The notes below the pieces were generated by a model that was not told the origin of the DNA, did no database searches, and saw only the letters and a program-made list of their open reading frames with translations. This document shows positions 7,692-16,404 of a stretch of 64,000 nucleotides of DNA, one piece after another (position 1 is the first letter of the stretch; the number at the start of each line of letters is the position of its first letter). The stretch comes from Gaiellasilicea sp963850995 (GTDB lineage: Bacteria; Actinomycetota; Thermoleophilia; Gaiellales; Gaiellaceae), in assembly GCA_963850995.1 (NCBI GenBank), contig CAWKNQ010000014.1, positions 248,001 through 312,000 on the forward strand. Reading direction: 5' to 3'. The translations under genes were made by a program, and so were the position numbers.

Positions 7692-8725
7692 CGGGCGCGG
7701 GGGCGATCGGTGCCTCGATCGCCTACCACCTCGGGCTCCGAGGCGCCCCCGACGTCGTGCTGGCCGACGTGGGGGAGATCGCAGGCGGCGCAACCGGCAA
7801 GGCCATGGGCGGGGTGCGGCAGCAGTTCACGACCGAGGCGGAGGTGCGGCTCGCCCAGGCCAGCGTGCGCCTCTTCCAGGAGCTCGGGCCGCCGCTCTTC
7901 GAGCAGGTCGGCTACCTCTTCCTCGCGACGACGGACGTGGGCCTCGCCGAGCTGGAGGAGCGACGTAGCGTCCAGTCTTCGTTCGGCGTCCCCGTCGAGC
8001 GCGTCGACCCGGCGTACGTCGACGGGCTTCGGGTCGACGACGTGCTCGGCGCGAGCATCTGCCGTGAGGACGGGATCGCCGACCCGGCGGGCGTTACCCG
8101 CGAGCTCGTTCGGCGGGCGGCCGGTCTCGGGGTCGACGTGCGCGAGCGGACGGACGCGCTCTCCCTGGACGCCGAGACGCTTGTCGTCGCGTGCGGCGCG
8201 AGCTCCGCGCGCGTCGCAGCGGCGCGCAGTGTCGAGCTGCCCGTGCGGCCGCTCGTGCGTCAGCTCGTAGACGTCGGGCCGGTGGACAGGCTGCCGGGAG
8301 ACCTGCCGATGACGATCGAGGAGAGCGGCTTCCACTTTCGCCGCGTCGGCGCGGACGTGCTGCGGCTCGCGATGCCGGAGCCGGAGCTGCGCTGGGAGGG
8401 CCCGGACGAGGTGCGCGAGGACCTCGTCGCGGACTGGCGCGAGCGGCTCGCCTTCCGCTACCCGCGCGCCGCCGGAGCGCCCGTTCGGCGCTCCTGGGCG
8501 GGCTTCTACGACATGACGTTCGACGCGCACCCGATCCTCGGGCAGGTCGGGGACGGCGTCTACGCGGCCTGCGGCTTCTCGGGCCACGGTTTCATGCAGG
8601 CGCCGGCGGTGGGCGACGCCGTCGCGGCCGAGCTGCTCGGCGACTCGCCGCCGTTCGACCTCGCGCCGTACCGGCTCGACCGCTTCGAGGCCGGCGCGGT
8701 CTTCCCGGAGACGCTCGTGCTCTAG
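7673..8725 (+). CDS. FAD-dependent oxidoreductase (DAO / sarcosine oxidase-like)
   Basis: A 350-residue DAO-fold flavoprotein. The N-terminal dinucleotide motif is VVAGAGAIGASIAYHLG, followed by GGATGKAMGGVRQQF, and the C-terminal FAD closure is YAACGFSGHGFMQAPAVG. Members oxidise secondary or primary amines or 2-hydroxy acids. The ATG at 7673 lies inside the end of the DapA-like gene, so the two are translationally coupled and probably act in one pathway. The stop overlaps the stop of the convergent RHH gene by four bases (8722-8725). Confidence 0.88.
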   Translation: MARIVVAGAGAIGASIAYHLGLRGAPDVVLADVGEIAGGATGKAMGGVRQQFTTEAEVRLAQASVRLFQELGPPLFEQVGYLFLATTDVGLAELEERRSVQSSFGVPVERVDPAYVDGLRVDDVLGASICREDGIADPAGVTRELVRRAAGLGVDVRERTDALSLDAETLVVACGASSARVAAARSVELPVRPLVRQLVDVGPVDRLPGDLPMTIEESGFHFRRVGADVLRLAMPEPELRWEGPDEVREDLVADWRERLAFRYPRAAGAPVRRSWAGFYDMTFDAHPILGQVGDGVYAACGFSGHGFMQAPAVGDAVAAELLGDSPPFDLAPYRLDRFEAGAVFPETLVL

Positions 8726-9075
8726 CCGAGCAGCGCGAGCAGCAGAACGGCGATCGCCGCCACGGCGGCGAGGCCGATCACGACGGCGTTGGCGACGAGC
8801 GCTGCCGCGATGACGCGGCTGGAGCCGCTCCGCACGGCGGTTTCCGAGCCTCCCGCCGTCTGGTCGGGCGCATCCTCGTCGTCCGACCCGATCCCGACCG
8901 TCCTCGAGAGCGCGCTCGTGATGAACTGGTTCAGGCTCGTCCCTTCGCGCTCGGCGGCGCGGGCGAGCTCGGCGTGGAGCGTACGCGGCATCCGGAGCAG
9001 CAGGCGGCCGCTCGGAGCCTTCTGCCGCTCGTCAGGCTTCTCGGCAGGGACGGAGGAGGCGGCCTGGGCGCTCAC
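8722..9075 (-). CDS. Membrane-anchored ribbon-helix-helix protein (HicB-like)
   Basis: A 117-residue protein in two parts. Residues about 22-62 (GRLLLRMPRTLHAELARAAE then EGTSLNQFITSALSRTVG) match the RHH segment found at the end of HicB-type antitoxins and other small DNA-binding proteins. The last ~30 residues form a single hydrophobic helix (VIAAALVANAVVIGLAAVAA onward), predicting a tail anchor in the membrane. A Ser/Asp-rich linker joins them. No toxin gene is beside it. It lies just downstream of the sigma-factor gene on the same strand (70 bp gap), so the two might be co-transcribed. A membrane-held transcription regulator is plausible but unproven. Confidence 0.75.
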   Translation of the reverse strand: MSAQAASSVPAEKPDERQKAPSGRLLLRMPRTLHAELARAAEREGTSLNQFITSALSRTVGIGSDDEDAPDQTAGGSETAVRSGSSRVIAAALVANAVVIGLAAVAAIAVLLLALLG

Positions 9076-9145
9076 AGCTGCTGATTGTACGGGCTAGAAA
9101 CCATCTGCACAACGTTCGTAACATGATATCGCCGTGATAAATCGG

Positions 9146-9730
9146 CTATGTATGGCCGATTTCGGCGCGGAGCTTGCCGAGCGACTGCTGCAGGAGCCGC
9201 GAGACGTGGACCTGCGAGAGGCCGAGCTCGGCGGCGATCCGGCGCTGGCTGAGCCCGCCGAAGTAGCGCAATCCGACGATGCGGCGCTCGCGGCGCGCGA
9301 GCGTCTTCAGCCCGCGTTCGATCAAGATCCGCTCCTCGCCCAGCTCGAGCCGGCGCTCGGCCGCCGTATCCCGGGCCGCCTCGGCCTCGAGATCGAGGGG
9401 GACCGAGCGCACAGGCCCGTCTTCCCGGCGTGCACGGGGCACCCGCAACGGCTGCGTGCTGTCGCGGAGGTGGCGCCTGATCTCGCCGACGATCGTCGGG
9501 ACGGCGTACGCGGTCAGTGACGAGCCGCGGCCCGGGTCGTAGCGGTCGACCGCCTTGATCAAGCCGACCGCGCCGATCTGGACGAGATCGTCGAGTTGCT
9601 CGCCGTGCCGCACGAACCGGCGTGCCAGCACGCGGACGAGCGGTAGATGCTGTTCGATCAGCTTGCGGCGGGCGTCGACGTCCCCACGTTCGCACCACGC
9701 TGTCAAGAGCTGCTCTGGTTCCTTCGGCAC
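9146..9730 (-). CDS. Compact sigma-70 family RNA polymerase sigma factor (SigB/SigF/SigG-like)
   Basis: A 194-residue sigma factor. Region 2 is clear (HLPLVRVLARRFVRHGEQLD then DLVQIGAVGLIKAVDRYDPG, FSSLTAYAVPTIVGEIRRHLRD-like) and so is region 4 (RIVGLRYFGGLSQRRIAAEL then GLSQVHVSRLLQQSLGKLR). The segment between them is only about 50 residues and lacks a recognisable region 3, whereas SigB/SigF proteins are normally about 250-270 residues. The GTG at 9730 starts the homology. The gene is divergent from the secreted-protein locus at 9879-22176, which makes those genes candidate targets. No anti-sigma factor is adjacent, apart from the membrane-anchored RHH protein downstream. Confidence 0.88.
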   Translation of the reverse strand: MPKEPEQLLTAWCERGDVDARRKLIEQHLPLVRVLARRFVRHGEQLDDLVQIGAVGLIKAVDRYDPGRGSSLTAYAVPTIVGEIRRHLRDSTQPLRVPRARREDGPVRSVPLDLEAEAARDTAAERRLELGEERILIERGLKTLARRERRIVGLRYFGGLSQRRIAAELGLSQVHVSRLLQQSLGKLRAEIGHT

Positions 9731-9878
9731 CCCCGCCTCCGTCTGTTAGTCGTGCCCTCGATCCAAGACTACTTCATTCGGCAGAAGATTCAAAGCGTTT
9801 TGAGCCACAGAAGACGATTTATGAACGAAACAAAAGAGGAAATGGATCAACATCGGATCAGGTGGGTATTCACATCAC

Positions 9879-11582
9879 GTGGGGGCAGTTCCGTCGCGCG
9901 TACTTCATCGTCGTTTGGCCGTCTTGGTGGCGGTGCTCGGCGTGGCGGCGGCATTCGCGCAGCCTGCGGTCGCAGACGACGGACCCGTTCAGTTGCCTGC
10001 GGCGGCCGCTGACGCGATGGCGCTTGCCGAAGCCGTTCTGACACCGGAAACCACGGCTGCACCGGCGGAAGCGGCGACGGAGGAAGCGCCGGCGGCGGCC
10101 CCGCCGGCGCTTCCCGATCTCGACGAGGTCGTCACCGAGCTGGCTGCGCCCCTGACCGGCTCGGATGCCCAGGAACCGGCTCTGGAAGCGGATCCTGCCT
10201 CGACGGCGCCCGCCGCGACCGCGGCCCCGAGCCCGGAAGCGCCCGCAGCGGTCACGGAGACGCCCGAGCCTGCCCCCGAGGCGCCTGTTCAAGCCGTTGA
10301 GACGCCTGCTACCCCCGTTCCGACTTCGATTCCGGCCCCCCTGGCCGAGGCAGTCGGAGCGGTTGCGCAGCAGGTGCAGCCCATCAACGTCAACATCTCG
10401 CTCCGCTACGAGAGCCCAGGCGACAACGGCCCAGTGAGCCAGCTCAACGCCGCAGTCGCCGACGTCGCCGCGGCAATGTCGACGGCCCCGGCGCCCGCAA
10501 CGCAGTATCAAACGCCCGAATCGCAGTATCACGCTCCCTCGGCCCCCGCCGACAGCACTCCGGGACCCGCAGCCCCTTCGGCAACTGAAAACCAGGCCCA
10601 GCCTGCGTCAGAGCCGACCGAGCAGTGGGACTGGACCTGGCAGTGGAGCTGTGGGGATGCGATACCACCGGAGTTCGCGATTCCCGGCAGTTCCATGTTG
10701 CCGATCTGGAACTGGAACTGGGAATGGAATTGCGGCGGCGGTCCGACCAGCGACGGGAATAGCGAATCGCAATTGCCGACGCAGTATCACGGTGCTGCGA
10801 CGCAGTATCAGCCGATCAACATCAACATCTCGATTCGAATATTGAGTCCGGGCAACGACGGGCCGGTCACCCAGGTGAACCTCGCGCAGACGAATGTCGC
10901 GGTCACCGTGCACGCGGCCCTCCCGGGGACGGTCGTCAACCCGGTTCCGGTGACGCAGCCGCCGTCCGGCGGGGGCACGCCCCAGGACTCGACGCCTCCC
11001 GCCGTCTCCGCGCCGGCGGACTCCACCACCCGGGCCGCCCCCGCGACGTCCGAAACCGCTTCGGTGGACGCAGCTGCAGGGACGGCTTCGCAGCCGGTCG
11101 AGCTCGCGGTCGAGGTCGAGTGCTGCGCCGCGACTGCGGCGCGCCGCCCGGGCGCCGAGAACGGCGGCCACCGCCGCCCGGCGATCGCAGGAATGCTCGG
11201 TACGGCTGACGATCCCAATGTTGGCCCGGTTCGCGGTGATACCGCCCGCGCTACCGCCGGTAGCGGCCGGGTTGTCGCGGTTTCCGCCGAGGCGATCGCG
11301 GCGCTGGCGCCCCCGCAACCGGCGGTCGAGGCAGGCAGGCAAGCAAAGGCGCAGGAGGAGCTGAAGCGGGCCGCACGCAAGGCACGCCCGGCCGACGAGC
11401 GGGCGGCCGCTCTCGGGCAGGCCGGCGTCGGCCCGCTCGCCTCGCCGGACAAGTCCTCGAAGCTTTTCTTCCTTTACCTGATTCCGTTCGCCATGGCGCT
11501 CGTCGATGCCGCTCGACGGATCCTGGGCGAACAGAGCCCCACGGCCGCTGATCCCGGCCGTCCACCGACCCGACCCGGCTAG
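9879..11582 (+). CDS. Secreted Ala/Pro-rich protein with two degenerate NISVRVLSPGDNG-type units
   Basis: A 567-residue protein of unknown function. A signal peptide ends near AQPAVA (residue ~31). The body is low-complexity Ala/Pro/Glu/Thr. It holds two copies of a motif, NVNISLRYESPGDNGPVSQL (about 170-190) and NINISIRILSPGNDGPVTQV (about 313-332), that match the repeat core of the next gene. Between them lie Trp-rich runs (WDWTWQWSC, WNWNWEWNC) and repeated QY(Q/H) steps from a recurring gcagtatca. A hydrophobic helix near 525-545 (LFFLYLIPFAMALVDAA) may hold the C-terminus in the membrane. GTG 9879 gives the signal peptide. The 148-bp region upstream is AT-richer than the surroundings and contains no clear promoter that I could fix. 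Confidence 0.75.
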   Translation: MGAVPSRVLHRRLAVLVAVLGVAAAFAQPAVADDGPVQLPAAAADAMALAEAVLTPETTAAPAEAATEEAPAAAPPALPDLDEVVTELAAPLTGSDAQEPALEADPASTAPAATAAPSPEAPAAVTETPEPAPEAPVQAVETPATPVPTSIPAPLAEAVGAVAQQVQPINVNISLRYESPGDNGPVSQLNAAVADVAAAMSTAPAPATQYQTPESQYHAPSAPADSTPGPAAPSATENQAQPASEPTEQWDWTWQWSCGDAIPPEFAIPGSSMLPIWNWNWEWNCGGGPTSDGNSESQLPTQYHGAATQYQPININISIRILSPGNDGPVTQVNLAQTNVAVTVHAALPGTVVNPVPVTQPPSGGGTPQDSTPPAVSAPADSTTRAAPATSETASVDAAAGTASQPVELAVEVECCAATAARRPGAENGGHRRPAIAGMLGTADDPNVGPVRGDTARATAGSGRVVAVSAEAIAALAPPQPAVEAGRQAKAQEELKRAARKARPADERAAALGQAGVGPLASPDKSSKLFFLYLIPFAMALVDAARRILGEQSPTAADPGRPPTRPG

Positions 11583-11606
11583 CGACCCCTTCTTCACCCG
11601 ACTTTG

Positions 11607-11635
11607 GAGCGGACTTCGTCCGTCCGCTCGTTTTT
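11607..11635 (+). terminator. Rho-independent terminator
   Basis: GAGCGGAC (11607-11614) pairs perfectly with GTCCGCTC (11622-11629), followed by GTTTTT. It separates the two related secreted-protein genes, so the second (start 11660) needs read-through or its own promoter inside this short gap. Confidence 0.85.
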
Positions 11636-11659
11636 CGCAACGTTCGGAAGGAGAAGGGA

Positions 11660-14600
11660 TTGATGAAACGGATACTCGCGGTAGCTGCCGCGGCCGCCGG
11701 GCTCCTAGTGAGCACCGGTCAGGCTGCGGGGGCTACGGCGCCGGATGACCCTGCCGCCCAGGCGGCCGGTCAGGCTGCCGCAAGCGGCCAGGCTGCGGGG
11801 GCGCTCTCGGGTGCCTCCCAGAGTCAGCCGGCGAACCGCAACATCTCCGTTCGCGTCCTGAGTCCCGGCGACAATGGTGACGTCACGCAGTCGAACACCG
11901 TCAGCTCCAATGCGACGGCGGCGAATGCGAACCTCACCAGCCAGGACGCAGACCAGACGCAGAGCGGCTCGTGCGGTTGCGCGGGTGGCATTCAGGCGAT
12001 CGGGCAGGAGGCTGACAACGATCAGTCCGCGAAAGCCCTTTCGCTCGCCACCCAGCACGGCGCGAGCAACACGAACATCCCCGTGCGCGTACTCAGCCCG
12101 GGGGACAACGGCTCCGTCTCGCAGACGAACAGCGTCGATTCCGACGCGACCGCCGCGAACCTGAACGCCACAAGCCAGGACGCCGACCAGGAGGCCGGCG
12201 GCTCGGGCTTGCAAGCGATCGGGCAGGAAGCGGACAGCGAGCAGGATGCCTTTGCAGCATCGAAGGCCGAGCAGGCCGGCGCGAAGAACACGAATATCTC
12301 CGTTCGTGTTCTGAGCCCCGGGGACGACGGCTCGGTCGACCAGTCGAACAGCGTCGACTCGTCTGCGACGGCGGCGAACCTGAACCTGACCAAGCAGGAC
12401 GCGGATCAGGATCAGGGCGGCTCCGGCGGCGTGCAGGCGATCGGCCAGGAGGCGGACTCGGATCAGAAGGCGGCTGCACTGTCACTCGCCAGCCAGAAGG
12501 ACGCGAGCAACACCAACATCCCGGTGCGTGTTCTCAGCAAGGGCGACAACGGTGACGTAGAGCAGTCGAACAGCGTCGACTCGTCGGCCACCGCCGCGAA
12601 CCTGAACGCGTTGAAGCAGGACGCGGACCAGGATCAGGGCGGCAAGGGCAAGGACGACAAGTGCTGTGAGTCCGGTGGCATCCAGGCGATCGGCCAGGAA
12701 GCCAAGAACGATCAGGACGCAGTTGCTGCGTCGGCAGCGTTCCAGAAGGGTGCGAGCAACACCAACACCCCGGTGCGCGTCGGCAGCAAGGGTGACGACG
12801 GTGACGTGGATCAGACGAACAGCGTCGACTCCGATGCAACTGCGCTCAACGTGAACCTGACCAAGCAGGACGCCGATCAGGAGCAGGGTGGCGGCAAGGA
12901 TCACTGCTGCCCGTCTGACGGCATCCAGGCGATCGGCCAGGAGGCGAAGTCGGACCAGGACGCCACCGCGGTGTCCCTTGCAGCTCAGGAGTTCGGCCAC
13001 GGGAAGAAGGACTGTGGTTGCGGCTCCTCGGGCGGCAACGTCAACACGCCGGTGCGTGTTGACAGCAAGGGCGACGGCGGCAAGGTCGAGCAGTCCAACT
13101 CCGTCGACTCCGACGCGACCGCTGCGAACCTGAACGCGCTCAAGCAGGACGCGGATCAGGATCAGGGCGGCTCCGGCGGGATCCAGGCGATCGGTCAGGA
13201 AGCGAAGAACGACCAGGACGCCTTCGCTCTGTCACTCGCCGCGCAGAAGGGTGCGAGCAACACGAACACCCCGGTGCGTGTCGACAGCAAGGGCGACGAC
13301 GGCAAGGTCGAGCAGGAGAACAGCGTCGACTCCGACGCGACCGCTGCCAACCTGAACCTGACCAAGCAGGATGCGGATCAGGATCAGGGCGGCAAGGGCA
13401 AGGACTGCGGCTGCCACTCGGACGGCATCCAGGCCATCGGCCAGGAAGCCAAGAGCGAGCAGGACGCAACTGCCCTTTCGGCCGCGCTGCAGTCCGGGGC
13501 GTCGAACAAGAACACCCCGGTGCGCGTCGACAGCAAGGGTCACGACGGCAAGGTCGACCAGTCGAACAGCGTCGACTCCGATGCGACCGCGCTGAACATC
13601 AACCTGACCAAGCAGGACGCCGATCAGGACCAGTCGGGCTCCGGCGGGATCCAGGCGATCGGTCAGGAGGCAAAGTCGGATCAGGACGCGACCGCGGCCT
13701 CACTCGCAGCGCAGAAGGGTGCGAGCAACACGAACACCCCGGTGCGTGTGGACAGCAAGGGTGACGGCGGCAAGGTCGACCAGTCGAACAGCGTCGACTC
13801 CGATGCGACCGCGCTGAACCTGAACGCGTTGAAGCAGGACGCGGATCAGGATCAGGGCGGGAAGGGCGACAAGTGCGGCTGCTCGGGCGACGGCATCCAG
13901 GCGATCGGCCAGGAAGCCAAGAACGAGCAGGACGCAACTGCCCTTTCGGCCGCGTTCCAGTCCGGGGCGTCGAACAAGAACACCCCGGTGCGTGTCGACA
14001 GCAAGGGTGACGACGGCAAGGTCGAGCAGTCGAACAGCGTCGACTCCGATGCAACGGCGCTGAACATCAACCTGACCAAGCAGGACGCCGACCAGGATCA
14101 GGGCAGCGGGCACGGCAAGGATCACTGCTGCTCCTCCGGCGGCATCCAGGCGATCGGCCAGGAGGCGAAGTCGGACCAGGACGCCACCGCGGTGTCCCTT
14201 GCAGCGCAGGAGTTCGGCCACAAGAAGGACAAGTGTGGTTGTGACTCGGGCGGCAACACGAACACGCCTGTGCGCGTTGACAGCAAGGGCGACGGCGGCA
14301 AGGTGGAGCAGTCCAACTCCGTCGACTCGTCGGCGACCGCGGCGAACCTGAACGCGCTCAAGCAGGATGCGGATCAGGATCAGTCCGGCTCCGGCGGGAT
14401 CCAGGCCATCGGTCAGGAAGCAGACAACGACCAGGACGCCTTCGCAGCCTCACTGGCCGCGCAGAAGGGTGCGAGCAACACGAACACCCCGGTGCGTGTC
14501 GACAGCAAGGGCGACGACGGCAAGGTCGACCAGTCCAACAGCGTCGACTCGGACGCGACCGCTGCCAACCTGAACCTGACCAAGCAGGACGCGGATCAGG

Positions 14601-15716
14601 ATCAGGGCGGCAAGGGCGACAAGTGCGGCTGCTCGGGCGAAAGCATCCAGGCCATCGGCCAGGAAGCCAAGAACGAGCAGGACGCAACCGCTCTGTCGGC
14701 CGCGCTGCAGTTCGGGGCGTCGAACAAGAACACCCCGGTGCGTGTCGACAGCAAGGGCGACGACGGTGACGTCGATCAGTCCAACAGCGTCGACTCGGAC
14801 GCAACGGCACTGAACGTCAACCTGACCAAGCAGGACGCCGACCAGTACCAGGGTGGCAGCAAGGATTGTGGCTGCCACGACGGGATCGGCATCCAGGCGA
14901 TCGGCCAGGAGGCAAAGAACGACCAGGACGCCGCAGCTCTCTCGTTCGCGCTCCAGGCCGGGGCGAGCAACAAGAACACCCCGGTCCGCGTGGACAGCAA
15001 GGGCGGCGGCGGCGACGTCGACCAGTCGAACAGCGTCGACTCGGATGCGACGGCGGCGAACCTGAACGCGCTCGAGCAGGATGCGGATCAGGATCAGTCC
15101 GGCGGCGCGGGGATCGCCATCCAGGCGATCGGCCAGTCGGCGAAGAACGAGCAGGGGGCGCTTGCCCTGTCCGCCGCGCTGCAGTTCGGCGCGTCGAACA
15201 GCAACACCCCCGTGGCCGTCGACAGCAAGGGTGGCGGCGGCGACGTCGATCAGTCCAACAGCGTCGAGTCGGATGCAACGGCGCTGAACCTCAACCTGAC
15301 GAAGCAGGATGCGGATCAGGATCAGGGCAGCAAGCGCGACAAGGAATGCGGCTGCCATGACGCGATCGGCATCCAGGCGATCGGCCAGGAGTCGAAGTCG
15401 GAGCAGGGCGCACTCGCCGCCTCGTTGGCCATCCAGGCCTTCGGTCACGGCAAGTGCGGCTGCCCCTCGGGCGGCAACAGCGAATACGCCCGTGGGCGTC
15501 GACAGCAAGCGTGGCGGCGGCGACGTCGACCAGTCCAACAGCGTGAGCTCGTCAGCTCTGGCGCTGAACCTGAACGCGCTCTTCCAGGACGCGGATCAGG
15601 ATCAGTCCAGCGGCGGCGGGATCCAGGCGATCGGACAGTCGGCGAAGAACAGCCAGTTCGCGCTCGGCCTGTCGGCGGCGCTGCAGTTCGGCGCGAGGAA
15701 CGCCAATAGGAGGTAG
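11660..15716 (+). CDS. Giant secreted tandem-repeat protein (16 units, one frameshift)
   Basis: About 1,350 residues. After a signal peptide (MMKRILAVAAAAAGLL..., cleavage near GQAAGA) the protein is 16 tandem units of about 72-92 residues. Each has a core NTPVRVDSKGDDGKV, then DQSNSVDSDATALNLN, QDADQDQ, an optional Cys loop (CGC or CC), IQAIGQEAKSDQDA and an Ala/Ser/Gln tail. Units 5, 10 and 15 alone end in an extra (E/A)FGH..CGC..GG segment, giving a five-unit super-repeat. Regular Gln/Asn/Ser/Ala spacing recalls beta-solenoid or curlin-type proteins; this is inference. A single extra base near 15481 shifts the frame in unit 16; with it corrected the gene ends at TAG 15714-15716, otherwise the frame ends at 15709. 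A strong AAGGAG ribosome site precedes ATG 11660. No known family assigned. Confidence 0.82.
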
Positions 15717-15740
15717 CTAGAACGCGATGAGACAGGCGTA

Positions 15741-15774
15741 GCCCCGCAGGTCGGCTCCAACCGGCCTGCGGGGC
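15741..15774 (+). terminator. Strong hairpin terminator after the repeat protein
   Basis: Left arm 15741-15754 (GCCCCGCAGGTCGG) pairs with right arm 15761-15774 across a six-base loop, with one G-T pair in a 14-bp stem. There is no T run, as is common for high-GC actinobacterial terminators. Confidence 0.7.
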
Positions 15775-15787
15775 CAGGCGCCACCGA

Positions 15788-15816
15788 TTGACACGCAATC
15801 GAAACCGCAGTAGCTT
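15788..15816 (+). promoter_or_regulatory. Sigma-70-type promoter for the Pro-rich/Ig-like operon
   Basis: A consensus TTGACA (15788-15793), a 17-bp spacer and TAGCTT (15811-15816) lie 28 bp upstream of the next ATG, just after a terminator. Position and spacing both support a housekeeping-type promoter. Confidence 0.6.
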
Positions 15817-15843
15817 CGAGACAGCCCGGAAGAGTGGGGGGAC

Positions 15844-16404
15844 ATGGCAGCAGACGGGGCAAGGTCGTCACTGCGGCGAATCTGCACTCCGGCGGGAGGC
15901 GTGCTCCTGCTTTCTCTCGTTCTCGCCGGGTCCGCCGCCGCGGCGCCCGCGCCAGACCCGCCGCCTCTCGCCGTGACCCCCGAGGCGCCGCAGCCGGAGC
16001 CCGCTCCTGCGAAGCCCTCGCCCGCGCCGGTCGTCCGGCAGCGGCCGGTGGAGCAGGCGCCGGTCGTTGCACCCACCGTCGCACCGCCCGCGCCGGTGGT
16101 CGAGACCGTCGTCGTCACGCGGGAGGAACCGGCGCAGCCGGCCGCCGCTCCGGCGAAGGAGAAGAAGCCAGTGGCGAAGAAGGCCGCGGCCGTGAAGCCG
16201 AAGCCCAAGCCGAAGCCCGCCGTGACACGCATCGCGATTCCGCATGACCGGAGCCCGGTGCCGCTCGTGGCGCTGATCCCGTCCGTCGAGGAGCTCGACC
16301 GCGAGATGCTCGCCCTCGCCGGCGCGGGTCTCGCGTTCGTCGCGCTCGGCGGCGCGGTCGTGCTGCTCGCCGCGCGCCGCGAGCTCGAGGGGCTCGTCCG
16401 ATGA
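15844..16404 (+). CDS. Secreted/membrane Pro-Ala-Lys-rich protein with C-terminal TM helix
   Basis: A 186-residue protein with no recognised family. A signal peptide (GVLLLSLVLAGSAAAA) is followed by a Pro/Ala/Val-rich stretch (about 35-105), a Lys/Pro segment (KKPVAKKAAAVKPKPKPKP) and a C-terminal hydrophobic helix (LALAGAGLAFVALGGAVVLLAA) ending in a basic/acidic tail. This layout is that of a wall-spanning stalk anchored in the membrane. Its stop overlaps the next start by four bases (ATGA), so it is coupled to the Ig-like protein gene. Confidence 0.72.
   Translation: MAADGARSSLRRICTPAGGVLLLSLVLAGSAAAAPAPDPPPLAVTPEAPQPEPAPAKPSPAPVVRQRPVEQAPVVAPTVAPPAPVVETVVVTREEPAQPAAAPAKEKKPVAKKAAAVKPKPKPKPAVTRIAIPHDRSPVPLVALIPSVEELDREMLALAGAGLAFVALGGAVVLLAARRELEGLVR

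Noticed and set aside
9864..9869. GGGTAT as a SigB/SigF-type -10 box before the secreted-protein gene
   Set aside because: No GTTT-like -35 lies 13-17 bases upstream (the bases there read GGATC), so the match is not supported.
11660..15716. Regular repeats that might be taken for a CRISPR array
   Set aside because: Period is over 200 bp, units are in frame, and they encode a conserved protein motif with a signal peptide; no cas genes are present.
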